Of a DNA stretch of 64,000 bases, positions 52,572-60,921 are shown in pieces. A model generated the notes under the pieces. It did not search any database. It was not told the origin of the DNA and saw only the letters and a list, made by a program, of their open reading frames with translations. Location of the stretch: contig DASTHI010000026.1 in NCBI GenBank assembly GCA_035718275.1, positions 1-64,000 on the forward strand, written 5' to 3'. Source of the stretch: Pseudolabrys sp035718275 (GTDB taxonomy: Bacteria; Pseudomonadota; Alphaproteobacteria; Rhizobiales; Xanthobacteraceae). A program made the position numbers and the translations under genes. Within the stretch, counting starts at the first letter, position 1. Each line of letters begins with the position of its first letter.

Positions 52572-53098
52572 GGTGTTTGCCTCCCTGTCCCAGGTTTTTG
52601 ATTGAGTTTACCCCAGCCTCAAGCGTCAACAGGATGAGCCACAATTTGAACGTTGACCAGCAAATTGCGCCAAGCTGTGACCAGCCGGTGGACAGGCATA
52701 CGATTTCATTGAGGAAAGGGGTATTTGGCTGAGGAATCAGGAGTCAACGTCGATGCACGGAGTCAGGGCGCCTTGCACTGGACGGTAGCTCACGAAGCGA
52801 CATGCCGCTTCTGATGGTTCTGCACGCTCGGCCGCGGCCGACAGGGCGGTGGCATGCACGTAGAGATAGCACCTCACGTTCCGTTCACCTTGGCCATGGG
52901 CATTGCGGCGTCTTGGTTGCCGATAATCACAATGCAACAAGCGCTTCAGCCGTCGAGATCACGGCATCCACGCACTAAGTTCCGCTCTTCTGTAAAACCA
53001 TACCAAACGACATCTGTGTGACGTCCGTCACGCACGGAAAAGCGAACAGCGCTGTATATCTGCGGCAATGGTCGAGCAAGAAAATCTGGAGCGCAGCT
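52572..53098. other. Gene-poor stretch left of the CsbD region
   Basis: About 527 bases. It includes the promoter of the transporter operon near 52572-52700. The only candidate gene is a short minus-strand frame at 52737-52877, listed separately. No RNA gene was recognised. Confidence 0.4.
52737..52877 (-). CDS. Possible 46-residue ORF
   Basis: A GTG-started frame (start 52877, with AAGG about 12 bases upstream) encoding RCYLYVHATALSAAAERAEP and ending in RFVSYRPVQGALTPCIDVDS. The ordered alternation of polar and non-polar residues looks protein-like, but there is no recognised family and no promoter evidence. It may be chance. Confidence 0.2.
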   Translation of the reverse strand: MRCYLYVHATALSAAAERAEPSEAACRFVSYRPVQGALTPCIDVDS

Positions 53099-53275
53099 AT
53101 GTCAACCGCCTTCATGAATCTGACGAACTGGGTTGCTATTACCCAGCGCTTCGGGCGCATCGAAAGCCAGGCCAGGAAAACTGGATCACGGTGCATTCAG
53201 GAGATTTGCGGACCTTCATTCGTTCTCGGCGGGCTTGTGCTGTTTGTCCTATGCATATTCCTGATCCCTGCCTGA
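53099..53275 (+). CDS. Possible 58-residue membrane protein
   Basis: From ATG 53099 (TGGAGCG upstream) the frame has an amphipathic start (MSTAFMNLTNWVAITQRFGR), a basic middle (RKTGSR) and one C-terminal membrane helix (FVLGGLVLFVLCIFLIPA). The shape is that of a small tail-anchored protein. I know no named family. Could be real. Confidence 0.35.
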   Translation: MSTAFMNLTNWVAITQRFGRIESQARKTGSRCIQEICGPSFVLGGLVLFVLCIFLIPA

Positions 53276-53589
53276 TAGCGGTCCTTGCAGGTCAACCGCC
53301 CGCAGCGCGATCACGAGCTAACGGGCGTGAGATTTTCGATTGCTTCTCGCCGGCAGGGCAGTGCTCAAAGCGAGACGCCAGAAAGCGACCAGGCCCGGTG
53401 GTTCTGCTAGAGCCGGAAAAATAACAACAATGCTGCTGGAGGAGTCACAAGCTCGCGCAAATAACGTTTCGCGCGATTGGATCGCCCCAAATAGCCGCTC
53501 TTGATAGGAAGAGCCGGGTACAGAGATTTGTGCTCGGCTTCCTGTAGGAGTCGAGCTCCAGCAAAGATGGCTGGAGCTCGGTTGCTCAA
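53276..53589. other. Stretch downstream of the small ORF, before csbD
   Basis: About 314 bases with no convincing gene or RNA. Reverse-strand frames across 53318-53611 are Ser-rich and unlike any family. Confidence 0.4.
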
Positions 53590-53793
53590 TCACACTTGTC
53601 GTTGAATCCAATCGTCTACGTCCTGCCGTACTTGGTCTTTGGCATATCCATAGCGCTGCTGAATCTTGCCTTCCAGCTGTTCGCGGCGGCCTTCGATCTG
53701 GTCAAGATCGTCATCGGTGAGTTGGCCCCACTGCTCCTTCACCTTGCCTTTGAATTGCTTCCAATTTCCTTCGACTCGATTCCAGTCCATCAT
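53590..53793 (-). CDS. CsbD-family stress protein
   Basis: A 67-residue hydrophilic protein: MMDWNRVEGNWKQFKGKVKEQWG, LTDDDLDQIEGRREQLEGKIQQRYG, the CsbD pattern. The family is small, helical and strongly stress-induced; in Bacillus it is under the general stress sigma factor. A GAGGAGG ribosome site sits five bases before the ATG. The exact EcfG promoter 24 bases upstream makes it a GSR target here. Molecular function unknown. Confidence 0.93.
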   Translation of the reverse strand: MMDWNRVEGNWKQFKGKVKEQWGQLTDDDLDQIEGRREQLEGKIQQRYGYAKDQVRQDVDDWIQRQV

Positions 53794-53817
53794 GTCCTCC
53801 TCGGGTGTGGAGAGGAG

Positions 53818-53842
53818 AACGGGTATCTCTCTCGGTCGTTCC
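53818..53842 (-). promoter_or_regulatory. Candidate EcfG promoter for csbD
   Basis: On the minus strand GGAAC (plus 53838-53842), 16 bases, CGTT (plus 53818-53821), an exact match that ends 24 bases before the ATG at 53793. Confidence 0.78.
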
Positions 53843-53885
53843 CGGGCGGAGCAAAATTGTCACACGTGAGCAGAGCGAACTTAAA

Positions 53886-53910
53886 CGGCATCATCCAGCC
53901 GGTACTCCGC
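53886..53910 (+). repeat. 25-base direct repeat, copy 1
   Basis: CGGCATCATCCAGCCGGTAC then TCCGC. It matches the copy at 54281-54305 at 23 of 25 positions. The two copies flank the small peptide gene at 54096-54254. Meaning unknown. Confidence 0.5.
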
Positions 53911-54095
53911 AGCGCAACCTGGCGGACACTATAGTCGGGCACCCAGGTTTTATCGCACGGCTAGCATGCCGCTTCGGAGTGTAGCCGAATTGATACGGCT
54001 GATCTTTTCGTGGCAGAATGCAGCTGTGGAATTGGGACCGTTTACTCGGCATTAGTTCTGATCGGATTGTGCAGGAAGAAGAAGGCAGCACTGCT

Positions 54096-54254
54096 ATGAA
54101 CGTGACCATCGAGAAAGTTGACGACGTTTTGAGCTGTGACGTTTCGGACGAGGCGCTAGAGATTGCAGGCACTGCTTGGCAAGAGATTGCGGGGGGCTAC
54201 ACTCTGCAATATTGCACTGCCACCGATTGTGCCCTGGTAACTTTCCAGAAGTAG
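54096..54254 (+). CDS. 52-residue peptide, resembles a RiPP or bacteriocin precursor
   Basis: From ATG 54096 the product has an acidic leader-like part (VDDVLSCDVSDEALEIAG, residues about 9-26), a short Gly-Gly segment (IAGG, 31-34) and a C-terminal part with two Cys (YTLQYCTATDCALVTFQK, 35-52). The DVSDEALExA pattern recalls small peptides scattered in Bradyrhizobium-type genomes, some of which end in CTGxSVCPA-like sequences. This is a resemblance only; no modification enzyme is nearby. Annotate as hypothetical. Confidence 0.5.
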   Translation: MNVTIEKVDDVLSCDVSDEALEIAGTAWQEIAGGYTLQYCTATDCALVTFQK

Positions 54255-54280
54255 GAAAGGGTCTTAGCAATTGTCGACGG

Positions 54281-54305
54281 CGGCATCATCCAGCCGGTGC
54301 TGCGC
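54281..54305 (+). repeat. 25-base direct repeat, copy 2
   Basis: CGGCATCATCCAGCCGGTGC then TGCGC; two mismatches to copy 1 at 53886-53910. It starts 27 bases after the peptide gene stop. Confidence 0.5.
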
Positions 54306-54529
54306 CGTTCGAGCATTCATTTAAACAAAAGACAGCAAAACGGTTCAGGTCAGAATTGACAACCCGCCGCCATTGGCATGTCATCATTGCGGCGTGGCGT
54401 TGAGGGAAATGCCCATGGAAATTGGTATGTTTCGGGCCGCCATTTGCAGCACGGCCATCTTTCGGGTGGCGGCGGAAGCGCAAAACGCGAGCGAATAGAC
54501 TGCTGACTTTAACCGCGTGGGGGGCAACT

Positions 54530-54739
54530 ATGAGAACCTTTTTGATTGCCGCGATCGCATTGATGGCCATTCTGCTTTCTGCTCCTGGGCAAGCTGCGGG
54601 AGCGAGCGCCGGAGCCTGCCGCAAAGCGGTGGCGGAAAAGAAAGTATGCTCCAGTACGAGACATCACAGTGGGGCACGCTCAACATGCATCAAGGCTGCA
54701 ATGGAGCGTTGCAAAGCAAAGGGTATAGGCGCAATTTAG
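54530..54739 (+). CDS. Small secreted Cys-containing protein
   Basis: About 69 residues from ATG 54530, with GGGGGG six bases upstream. A signal peptide (MRTFLIAAIALMAILLSAPG, ending near QAAGASA) precedes a basic mature part of about 45 residues with three Cys (ACRKAV, VCSS, TCIKAAMERC region). Function unknown. Confidence 0.55.
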   Translation: MRTFLIAAIALMAILLSAPGQAAGASAGACRKAVAEKKVCSSTRHHSGARSTCIKAAMERCKAKGIGAI

Positions 54740-55155
54740 AATTTCGTGCCCCGTGTTGCGACAGAAGGCGGCTGTCGTCTCCAAACAATATTTTTTCTGG
54801 CGCTTAGTAGCCACCGGGTTTTCTGCTGCCGGACAGGCAACAGAGTCAGGCCTGCGTCATCCAGCCGGGCCTCGCGGTGCGGCTTGCTGCACGCTGCAGG
54901 CAGGTTTGAGCACGTTTCCAGCCGCCCACTGTGACGACGGTTGGAATATCGGGCATGTTTCCTCTGCTCTAAACCGCTCGATTGGCAGAGGGCCTTGAAG
55001 ACGACTCCATGTCGCAAACATGTCGCGTGGAGTTTCCGGGAAGTGTCGGGAATGCCTGAAATCAACGAGAACAAACCGCAACATGCGCGACATGGAATCG
55101 CGCGGCGCAGCTGAGACGTTTGTTCGTTTTTGCTTAGGCCCGCGGTCACTTAAAC
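54740..55155. other. Gene-free stretch before the tRNA
   Basis: About 416 bases. Frames here are short and of poor protein character. The CATCCAGCCGG string near 54858 recalls part of the 25-base repeat. No other signal recognised. Confidence 0.4.
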
Positions 55156-55229
55156 TGGCTGGGGAACTAGGATTCGAACCTAGATTCTCGGAGTCAGAGT
55201 CCGATGTTCTACCGTTGAACTATTCCCCA
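55156..55229 (-). tRNA. tRNA-Gln (anticodon CUG)
   Basis: Reading the minus strand from 55229: acceptor TGGGGAA pairs with TTCCCCA near the end, then the G discriminator and encoded CCA (55156-55158). The D arm is AGTTCAACGGTAGAAC. The anticodon arm is TCGGA, loop CTCTGAC, TCCGA, giving anticodon CTG. The T arm contains GGTTCGAATCC. This reads CAG codons for glutamine. Confidence 0.96.
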
Positions 55230-55338
55230 GCAGGACGGCAGGCCAACGGGCCTGGGATCAAGCCATCTCTGTGACAGGAGAACCATCACATGGGGCAAAT
55301 CTATCGCTTTGACAAGTCCGTTGATACGGACGGGCCGT

Positions 55339-56550
55339 CTATGCCGGCCGCCAACGGCGGCCGAGGAGGGTAAAGATCGCAATCAGGCTGCAAGCGCCGA
55401 CCCCAAAGAAAACCATGCTCGGGTGTTGTCGATCCATGATGGCCCCGAAAACGAGCGGCGAGACGATTCCGCCGATGCTGAAGCCCGTACTGACAAAGCC
55501 GAAGACCTTGCCGAAAGAGCCGGCCGGCGTGACCTCGCGGACGAGCATGTCACGCGAAGGCATAATGAGGCCGGAACAGAAGCCGCCGATTGACATGAGT
55601 GTGATCAATGCTCCTGGGGAGAAATGGAATCCGCCGACCAGAAAGGCAGACAACGTCATCGCGGCAAGACCAATGGCTGCGAGTAGGCCGTGACGCGTCG
55701 TTCGGCCGACCAAAAATCCACCGGCCAGGACGCCAGCGGCAGAAAGCAGGAGGTATCCCGTCAAGGCTGCATTGGCGACCGTAACCGGCGTCCCGTGCAA
55801 ATCGCCCAGTGCCACGACAGAATAATTGTAGATGCCGGCGCTCATGGTGGCGAGGAGTACAAAAAAGACGAGGTTCAACAGAATCGGGCCGGAGAGCAAA
55901 ATGCGCCACGCGTCGGCGCCTTTGTCGGATGACGGCGGCGGGCTAGGAGATTTCTCGGATGCAACCGGTTGATTGAGGGTCAAAAAGAGCAGGACTGCGA
56001 CTGCAAAGCCGACTGCGCCTGTCCCAATGAAAGCCCCGCGCCATCCGCTCGCGGTTTGCATCATCAACAAGATCGCTGGTGCGACCGCCGATCCCATCAT
56101 GCCGGCGAACGTATGCACCGAAAAGGCTTGGCCGATACGGTCGGAACCTATGTGGCGCGACAACAGGGCGTAGTCGGCTGGATGATAGACTGTGTTGCCC
56201 ATTCCGGCGACAGCGAACATCGCCACCATGACCCAAAACGAGTTGACAAGGCCGGCAACCACGAAAGCACTCGCACTGATGATCATGCCACAGACAAGCA
56301 ACAGACGTGCGCCGAGCCTGTCCACCATAAACCCGGCCGGGGTCTGAAACACTGCGGTGATGATATTGAAAACGGCGAAGGCCAGTCCGAGTTGGGTGTA
56401 AGTGACGCCGTACTCATCGCGCACGAAGGGCAGAAGCGGCGCCAGCGCTATGATGTAAAAATGCGACATGAAGTGCGCCGTACTCACAGCGCCGACCACG
56501 CGCAAATACGACCCGCGCACCGTTCCAATGACGGCGGCTGCCTGCGTCAC
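55339..56550 (-). CDS. MFS transporter (OFA/monocarboxylate-like or nitrate-class type)
   Basis: About 403 residues from GTG 56550, whose G overlaps the stop of the previous gene (GTGA), with GAAGGCG upstream; ATG 56583 is an in-frame alternative 11 codons earlier. Twelve helices are predicted, with AGFMVDRLGARLLLVCGMII (motif A region of MFS) and PSRDMLVREVTPAGSFGKVFGFVSTGFSIGGI in the second half. The substrate is unknown. Its overlap with the molybdenum hydroxylase gene suggests it imports that enzyme's substrate. Confidence 0.88.
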   Translation of the reverse strand: MTQAAAVIGTVRGSYLRVVGAVSTAHFMSHFYIIALAPLLPFVRDEYGVTYTQLGLAFAVFNIITAVFQTPAGFMVDRLGARLLLVCGMIISASAFVVAGLVNSFWVMVAMFAVAGMGNTVYHPADYALLSRHIGSDRIGQAFSVHTFAGMMGSAVAPAILLMMQTASGWRGAFIGTGAVGFAVAVLLFLTLNQPVASEKSPSPPPSSDKGADAWRILLSGPILLNLVFFVLLATMSAGIYNYSVVALGDLHGTPVTVANAALTGYLLLSAAGVLAGGFLVGRTTRHGLLAAIGLAAMTLSAFLVGGFHFSPGALITLMSIGGFCSGLIMPSRDMLVREVTPAGSFGKVFGFVSTGFSIGGIVSPLVFGAIMDRQHPSMVFFGVGACSLIAIFTLLGRRWRPA

Positions 56551-58904
56551 TGGCGCGCCTTCGCCCGCTGGATCGCCTGCCAAATGCGGGAGGGCGTCAT
56601 TGGCATTTCGAGATGTCGGATCCCGTATTCGGATAGTGCATCGATGACGGCGTTTGCGACCGAAGGCAGCCCGCCAGACGTGCCCGCTTCGCCGCAGCCC
56701 TTCGCGCCGAGAGGATTGCTTGTTGTCGGTACCGGATGGCTCTCGACTTTGATCATCGGCGCATCATGGGCGCGCGGCATGGCGTAATCCATGAACGAAC
56801 CGGTAAGCAGTTGGCCGTCCGAATCGTAAGTCGCCTGCTCGAGGAGCGCTTGCCCGAGCCCCTGCACAACGCCGCCCTGGATTTGCCCCTCGACCAGGAG
56901 CGGATTGATGACTGTGCCGAGATCATTGACCGCGCAGTAGCGCACTACGCGCGCGGCGCCGGTTTCCGGATCGATCTCCACTTCGGCAATGTGACAGCCA
57001 TTTGGAAATGCGGACGGAACCGGATCGTTGACGACATGATCCACGTCGAGTGTCGCCGGGAAACCGTCCGGCAGATCGAGGCCCGCACGCAGTTGTGCGG
57101 CCAGCTCGAGCAAACCAATTGAGCGATCGGTCCCCGCGATCACGAAGCGACCTGCCTTGAATTCAATATCGTCCAGAGATGCTTCAAGCACATGCGAGGC
57201 AATCTGTTTGCCGCGGTCGATCACAATTCTTGCGGACTCTGTGAGGGCTGCGCCGACGAACATCACGGATCGAGAGCCGCCGCTGCCGCCACCGAACGTC
57301 ATCCGGTCGCTGTCTCCTTCCACGATGCGAATGCGATCGAATGGAAGATCGAGGAGATCGCTGAGGATCTGCGCGTATGTCGTTGCGTGCCCCATGCCGA
57401 AATCGAGGGTACCGGTCACGATCGTGACGGTGCCATCCGCTTCGAAGTGGATGGCACCAAGCTCTTTGCCGGGTGCAGCGGTCACTTCGAGATAGCAACC
57501 GATGCCGAGGCCACGCAGGAGACCGCGCCGTTTGCTTTCACGCCTGCGTTTTTTGAATCCCGCGTAATCGGCGCATTCGAGAGCGTGTTTCAACAAACCG
57601 GGAAAATCGCCGGAGTCATAGGTCATTCCCGACGCTGCCTTGAAAGGCAGATCGCTCTTGCGGATCATGTTTCGCCTGCGCAATTCGAGGCGATCGATTC
57701 CGAGCTCAGCCGCGGCAACATCGAGGGTGCGTTCAACGTAGTAGTTGCCTTCGGGACGACCGGCGCCACGATAGGCCGACACGAAGGTGGTGTTCGTGAA
57801 AACGCATTTCGTCGCCACCTCGATCAGGGGCGTGCGGTAGATGCTCGCGATGTTCTTGACCTGATTGCCGGTCGGGAGCAACGGCCCGAATTGGCTGAGA
57901 AAGCCGCCCATGTCGCCGTATCCGCTCAGTCGGATCGCCAGGATGTGCGCATTCTCGTCAAAGGCGATCTCGACGACCATGTCCTGCGCACGACCGTGGT
58001 GATCGGACACGAAACTACCTGAGCGTTCGTCGGTCCATTTCACCGGGCGTGCGAGCATGCGGGCGCCATGGAGGAGACATATATATTCAGGATAGACCGC
58101 GGCCTTCATGCCGAATGATCCGCCGACCTGTCCTGTCACGACTCGCACTCGGTCGGCGGGCGCAGCCAGGATGTCCATCAGCGATGTTTTCATTCCGTGC
58201 ACGCCCTGGCTCGTGGAGAAAAGCGTCCACTTGCCCGATGCGGCATCGTATTCGCCGATCGCCGCTCGCGGCTCCATCGCATTAACGACCATACGCTGAT
58301 TGGACGTCTCGAGCCGCGTCACGTGCTTTGCTCTTGCAAACGCTTCAGCGACCTTGGTCGCATCACCATAGTGATAGTCGAGCGCGATATTGTTGGGCAC
58401 GCCGTCGAAGATCAGCGGTGCGCCCGGTTTCACCGCCTGAGATGGCGTGAGCACCGCGGGGAGAGGCTGGATATCCATGGCGACCGTTTCGGCAGCATCC
58501 TTCGCCTGTGCAAGCGTTTCAGCGATGACACAAGCGACCGGATCGCCAACGAAGCGCACCTTGTCGGCAGCAAGCGCCGGCCGCGGGGTGTAGCGGATCG
58601 GCGTTCCGTCACGGTTCTTAAGTGGAAGTTGGCACTTGAGTGGCCCATAAGCCGCGAGATCACTGGCGACATAGACAGCGAGTACGCCGGGCATTGCCTT
58701 TGCTTCGGACGTCGCCACCTTGCGGATGATACCGTGCGCTTCCCGACTGCGAACTATGACGGCATAAGCCTGATTAGGTCGGTTGACGTCGTCCGTATAC
58801 TGCCCTTGACCGCGGACGAGGATCGGGTCCTCGGCGCGCCGGACAGGCTGCCCAACACCGAATTTCTTCAGCGAAAGGGTGGTTTCGGTTGTTCTATCGT
58901 CCAT
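56547..58904 (-). CDS. Molybdenum hydroxylase large subunit (xanthine dehydrogenase/CoxL family)
   Basis: About 785 residues from ATG 58904. It begins GVGQPVRRAEDPILVRGQGQYTDDV, the usual start of aldehyde oxidase/CO dehydrogenase large subunits. The active-site region reads AYRGAGRPEGNYYVER, the form II (AYRGAGR) type, not the CO-oxidising CSFR form. The catalytic Glu is in GAKGCGEAGTSGG. It binds molybdopterin cytosine dinucleotide and hydroxylates an aldehyde or N-heterocycle. The FeS and FAD subunits normally beside it are absent. It could also begin at ATG 58931. Confidence 0.9.
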   Translation of the reverse strand: MDDRTTETTLSLKKFGVGQPVRRAEDPILVRGQGQYTDDVNRPNQAYAVIVRSREAHGIIRKVATSEAKAMPGVLAVYVASDLAAYGPLKCQLPLKNRDGTPIRYTPRPALAADKVRFVGDPVACVIAETLAQAKDAAETVAMDIQPLPAVLTPSQAVKPGAPLIFDGVPNNIALDYHYGDATKVAEAFARAKHVTRLETSNQRMVVNAMEPRAAIGEYDAASGKWTLFSTSQGVHGMKTSLMDILAAPADRVRVVTGQVGGSFGMKAAVYPEYICLLHGARMLARPVKWTDERSGSFVSDHHGRAQDMVVEIAFDENAHILAIRLSGYGDMGGFLSQFGPLLPTGNQVKNIASIYRTPLIEVATKCVFTNTTFVSAYRGAGRPEGNYYVERTLDVAAAELGIDRLELRRRNMIRKSDLPFKAASGMTYDSGDFPGLLKHALECADYAGFKKRRRESKRRGLLRGLGIGCYLEVTAAPGKELGAIHFEADGTVTIVTGTLDFGMGHATTYAQILSDLLDLPFDRIRIVEGDSDRMTFGGGSGGSRSVMFVGAALTESARIVIDRGKQIASHVLEASLDDIEFKAGRFVIAGTDRSIGLLELAAQLRAGLDLPDGFPATLDVDHVVNDPVPSAFPNGCHIAEVEIDPETGAARVVRYCAVNDLGTVINPLLVEGQIQGGVVQGLGQALLEQATYDSDGQLLTGSFMDYAMPRAHDAPMIKVESHPVPTTSNPLGAKGCGEAGTSGGLPSVANAVIDALSEYGIRHLEMPMTPSRIWQAIQRAKARQ

Positions 58905-59104
58905 CGCACTTTTGGGCTGAAAGGGAGGCAAGCCCCGTCAATAAAGCACCGTGCCACCATTCCACAAGAATGGCCTTCGGGACGGAGGGTTGCGCCAACC
59001 ACAGGCACTGTTACACTTTTATGGATCGAATGAATATCACTGCAACTGTGGCGCGCCCTCGGGGGCCGGCGGGCATCACAGTGCAAGCAGGAAGGTTGTG
59101 AGGC

Positions 59105-60223
59105 ATGAGCGGCGAGGCCGGGGATGTGCCAGGCCTCGACCCCGCAATCAACCCGGTTCCGCCGCCGCGGTCCCGGTGGGGTCGGCGGTCGCCTGCGCCT
59201 GTTGATGAGGCCTTCGGTACGGACCGGGGCGGACCGACCTATGCGGCGCTCGATCTTGGCACCAATAATTGTCGCCTGCTCGTAGCCCGTCCGTCGGGCG
59301 AGGGCTTTCGCGTTGTGGATGCGTTCTCTCGCATCGTGCGTCTGGGTGAGGGTGTGTCAACGTCCGGACGATTGAGCGAACCCGCGATCACCCGGGCTAT
59401 CGCCGCGTTGGCAGTCTGCCGCGGCAAAATGAAGAACAAGGGCGTCACGCGCGCTCGGCTCATCGCCACGGAAGCATGCCGGGCGGCTGTAAATGGTTTC
59501 ATGTTTCTTGATCGCGTCCAGAACGAGCTTGGGCTCGCGCTCGAAATCATCGATCGCGAGACGGAGGCGCGCCTTGCCGCGACGGGATGCACCCCGCTGA
59601 TCGATCCGGATGCCGAGGGTGCGGTGCTGTTCGATATCGGCGGGGGCTCGTCCGAGCTTGTGCGACTTGCCCGATCAGAGAAGTCTCAAGGAGGACCGCC
59701 GGTGCCGCAGATTTGCGGCTGGACTTCCGTGCCGCACGGAGTGGTCACGCTGGCCGAGCGCTACGGTGGCATCACGGTCACGCAAGAAAGCTATGATGCT
59801 ATGGTGCTCGATGTAGGAAGGTTGATTGCTCCGTTTGTAGACCAGCATGGCCGTGAGGCGATTGATGGAATTCACATGCTGGGGACGTCGGGCACTGTGA
59901 CCACGATCGCAGGCGTCCACCTCAAGCTCAAACGCTACGACCGCAGCCGTGTCGATGGCTGCTGGATGAGCGCTGACGAGATCAATGCAGTGGTCGAACG
60001 GTTGCTCGCCATGAGCTATGAAGATCGGGTGGCAAGCCCGTGCATTGGCGTCGAGCGCGCTGATCTCGTGCTCGCAGGGTGTGCCATTCTGGAAGCCATT
60101 CGCCGCGCGTTCCCATGCCCGCGCCTCCGGGTTGCCGACCGTGGGCTGCGTGAAGGCATGCTGATTCAGATGATGCGCGAGGACGGCGTCTGGGGTGGCA
60201 GCAATCAGGCCTCGCCCTCATGA
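59105..60223 (+). CDS. ppx: Ppx/GppA exopolyphosphatase family protein
   Basis: A 372-residue protein of the actin-like ATPase fold. Phosphate-binding motifs are YAALDLGTNNCRLLVARP (about residues 45-62) and VLFDIGGGSSELVRLA (about 174-189), and the fold continues to LGTSGTVTTIAGVHL. The C-terminal HD-like domain of E. coli Ppx/GppA is missing, as in many alphaproteobacteria. It hydrolyses polyphosphate or pppGpp. The first 40 residues are Pro/Arg-rich and low complexity. Its stop overlaps the rlmE start (ATGA). Confidence 0.9.
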   Translation: MSGEAGDVPGLDPAINPVPPPRSRWGRRSPAPVDEAFGTDRGGPTYAALDLGTNNCRLLVARPSGEGFRVVDAFSRIVRLGEGVSTSGRLSEPAITRAIAALAVCRGKMKNKGVTRARLIATEACRAAVNGFMFLDRVQNELGLALEIIDRETEARLAATGCTPLIDPDAEGAVLFDIGGGSSELVRLARSEKSQGGPPVPQICGWTSVPHGVVTLAERYGGITVTQESYDAMVLDVGRLIAPFVDQHGREAIDGIHMLGTSGTVTTIAGVHLKLKRYDRSRVDGCWMSADEINAVVERLLAMSYEDRVASPCIGVERADLVLAGCAILEAIRRAFPCPRLRVADRGLREGMLIQMMREDGVWGGSNQASPS

Positions 60224-60921
60224 GCTTGCGCGGGAGGGCAATCGGTTCACGCCAGATGAAGGTTCGCGTTCGCGGCGGAAAGGGACGTTCGCTTTCGTCA
60301 AGGCTATGGCTCGAACGCCAGCTCAATGACCCATATGTCGCGCGCGCCAAACGCGAAGGCCTGCGTTCGCGTGCCGCGTATAAATTGATGGAGATTGACG
60401 ACAAGACTCGATTGCTCAAGAAGGGCGCCCGGGTAATCGATCTGGGAGCTGCGCCAGGGGGCTGGAGCCAGGTTGCAGCTAAGCGCGTAGCAGCACCGAC
60501 GGAAGGTCGGGTCGTTGCTATCGACACTTTGCCGATGGAAGAGGTGCCGGGAGTCGACTTCATTCAGCTCGATTTTCTTCATCAGAAGGCCTCGCACGAA
60601 CTCAAGGCGCGGTTGGGAGGACCGGCCGACGTTGTGCTGTCCGACATGGCTGCCAACGCTACCGGGCATGCACGCACGGATCACTTGAAGATCATGGCAT
60701 TGGTGGAGGCTGCGGCCGCTTTTGCTCGCGAGGTGCTGGTCCCCGGCGGCGCCTTTCTTGCCAAGGTGCTGCAGGGCGGGACAGAAGCCACATTGCTTGC
60801 AGAACTCAAGCGCGATTTCCGGAGCGTGAGGCACATTAAACCGCCAGCCAGCCGCGCAGATTCCGCCGAACTCTATCTGCTTGCCACCGGCTTTCGTGGT
60901 GCTGTTGCTGCGGATCGCTAG
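60220..60921 (+). CDS. rlmE: 23S rRNA 2'-O-ribose methyltransferase RlmE (FtsJ)
   Basis: A 233-residue SAM-dependent enzyme that methylates U2552 of 23S rRNA during late 50S assembly. Visible are LSSRLWLERQLNDPYV and SRAAYKLMEIDDK (Lys of the KDKE tetrad), VIDLGAAPGGWSQVAA (SAM loop), and DVVLSDMAANATGH (second tetrad Asp). KVLQGG supplies the third tetrad Lys and the tail SAELYLLATGF the Glu. The start overlaps ppx by four bases, so they are coupled. The stop overlaps the stop of the next, convergent gene by four bases (CTAG). Confidence 0.95.
   Translation: MSLRGRAIGSRQMKVRVRGGKGRSLSSRLWLERQLNDPYVARAKREGLRSRAAYKLMEIDDKTRLLKKGARVIDLGAAPGGWSQVAAKRVAAPTEGRVVAIDTLPMEEVPGVDFIQLDFLHQKASHELKARLGGPADVVLSDMAANATGHARTDHLKIMALVEAAAAFAREVLVPGGAFLAKVLQGGTEATLLAELKRDFRSVRHIKPPASRADSAELYLLATGFRGAVAADR

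Larger units (their letters stand above)
53794..54095. other. csbD promoter region and repeat copy
   Basis: About 302 bases. It holds the csbD promoter and the first copy of a 25-base repeat at 53886-53910. No credible gene before the peptide at 54096. Confidence 0.45.

Noticed and set aside
52858..52882. GGAAC on the minus strand at 52878-52882 as an EcfG promoter
   Set aside because: No CGTT-like -10 at 16 or 17 bases, and only a doubtful short ORF downstream.
55020..55274. 84-codon plus-strand frame with GFEPRFSESESDVLPLNYSP
   Set aside because: This is the familiar false protein obtained by translating the antisense of a tRNA gene, here tRNA-Gln.
57192..59033. Two 270-codon plus-strand frames
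   Set aside because: Antisense to the molybdenum hydroxylase gene and compositionally unlike proteins.
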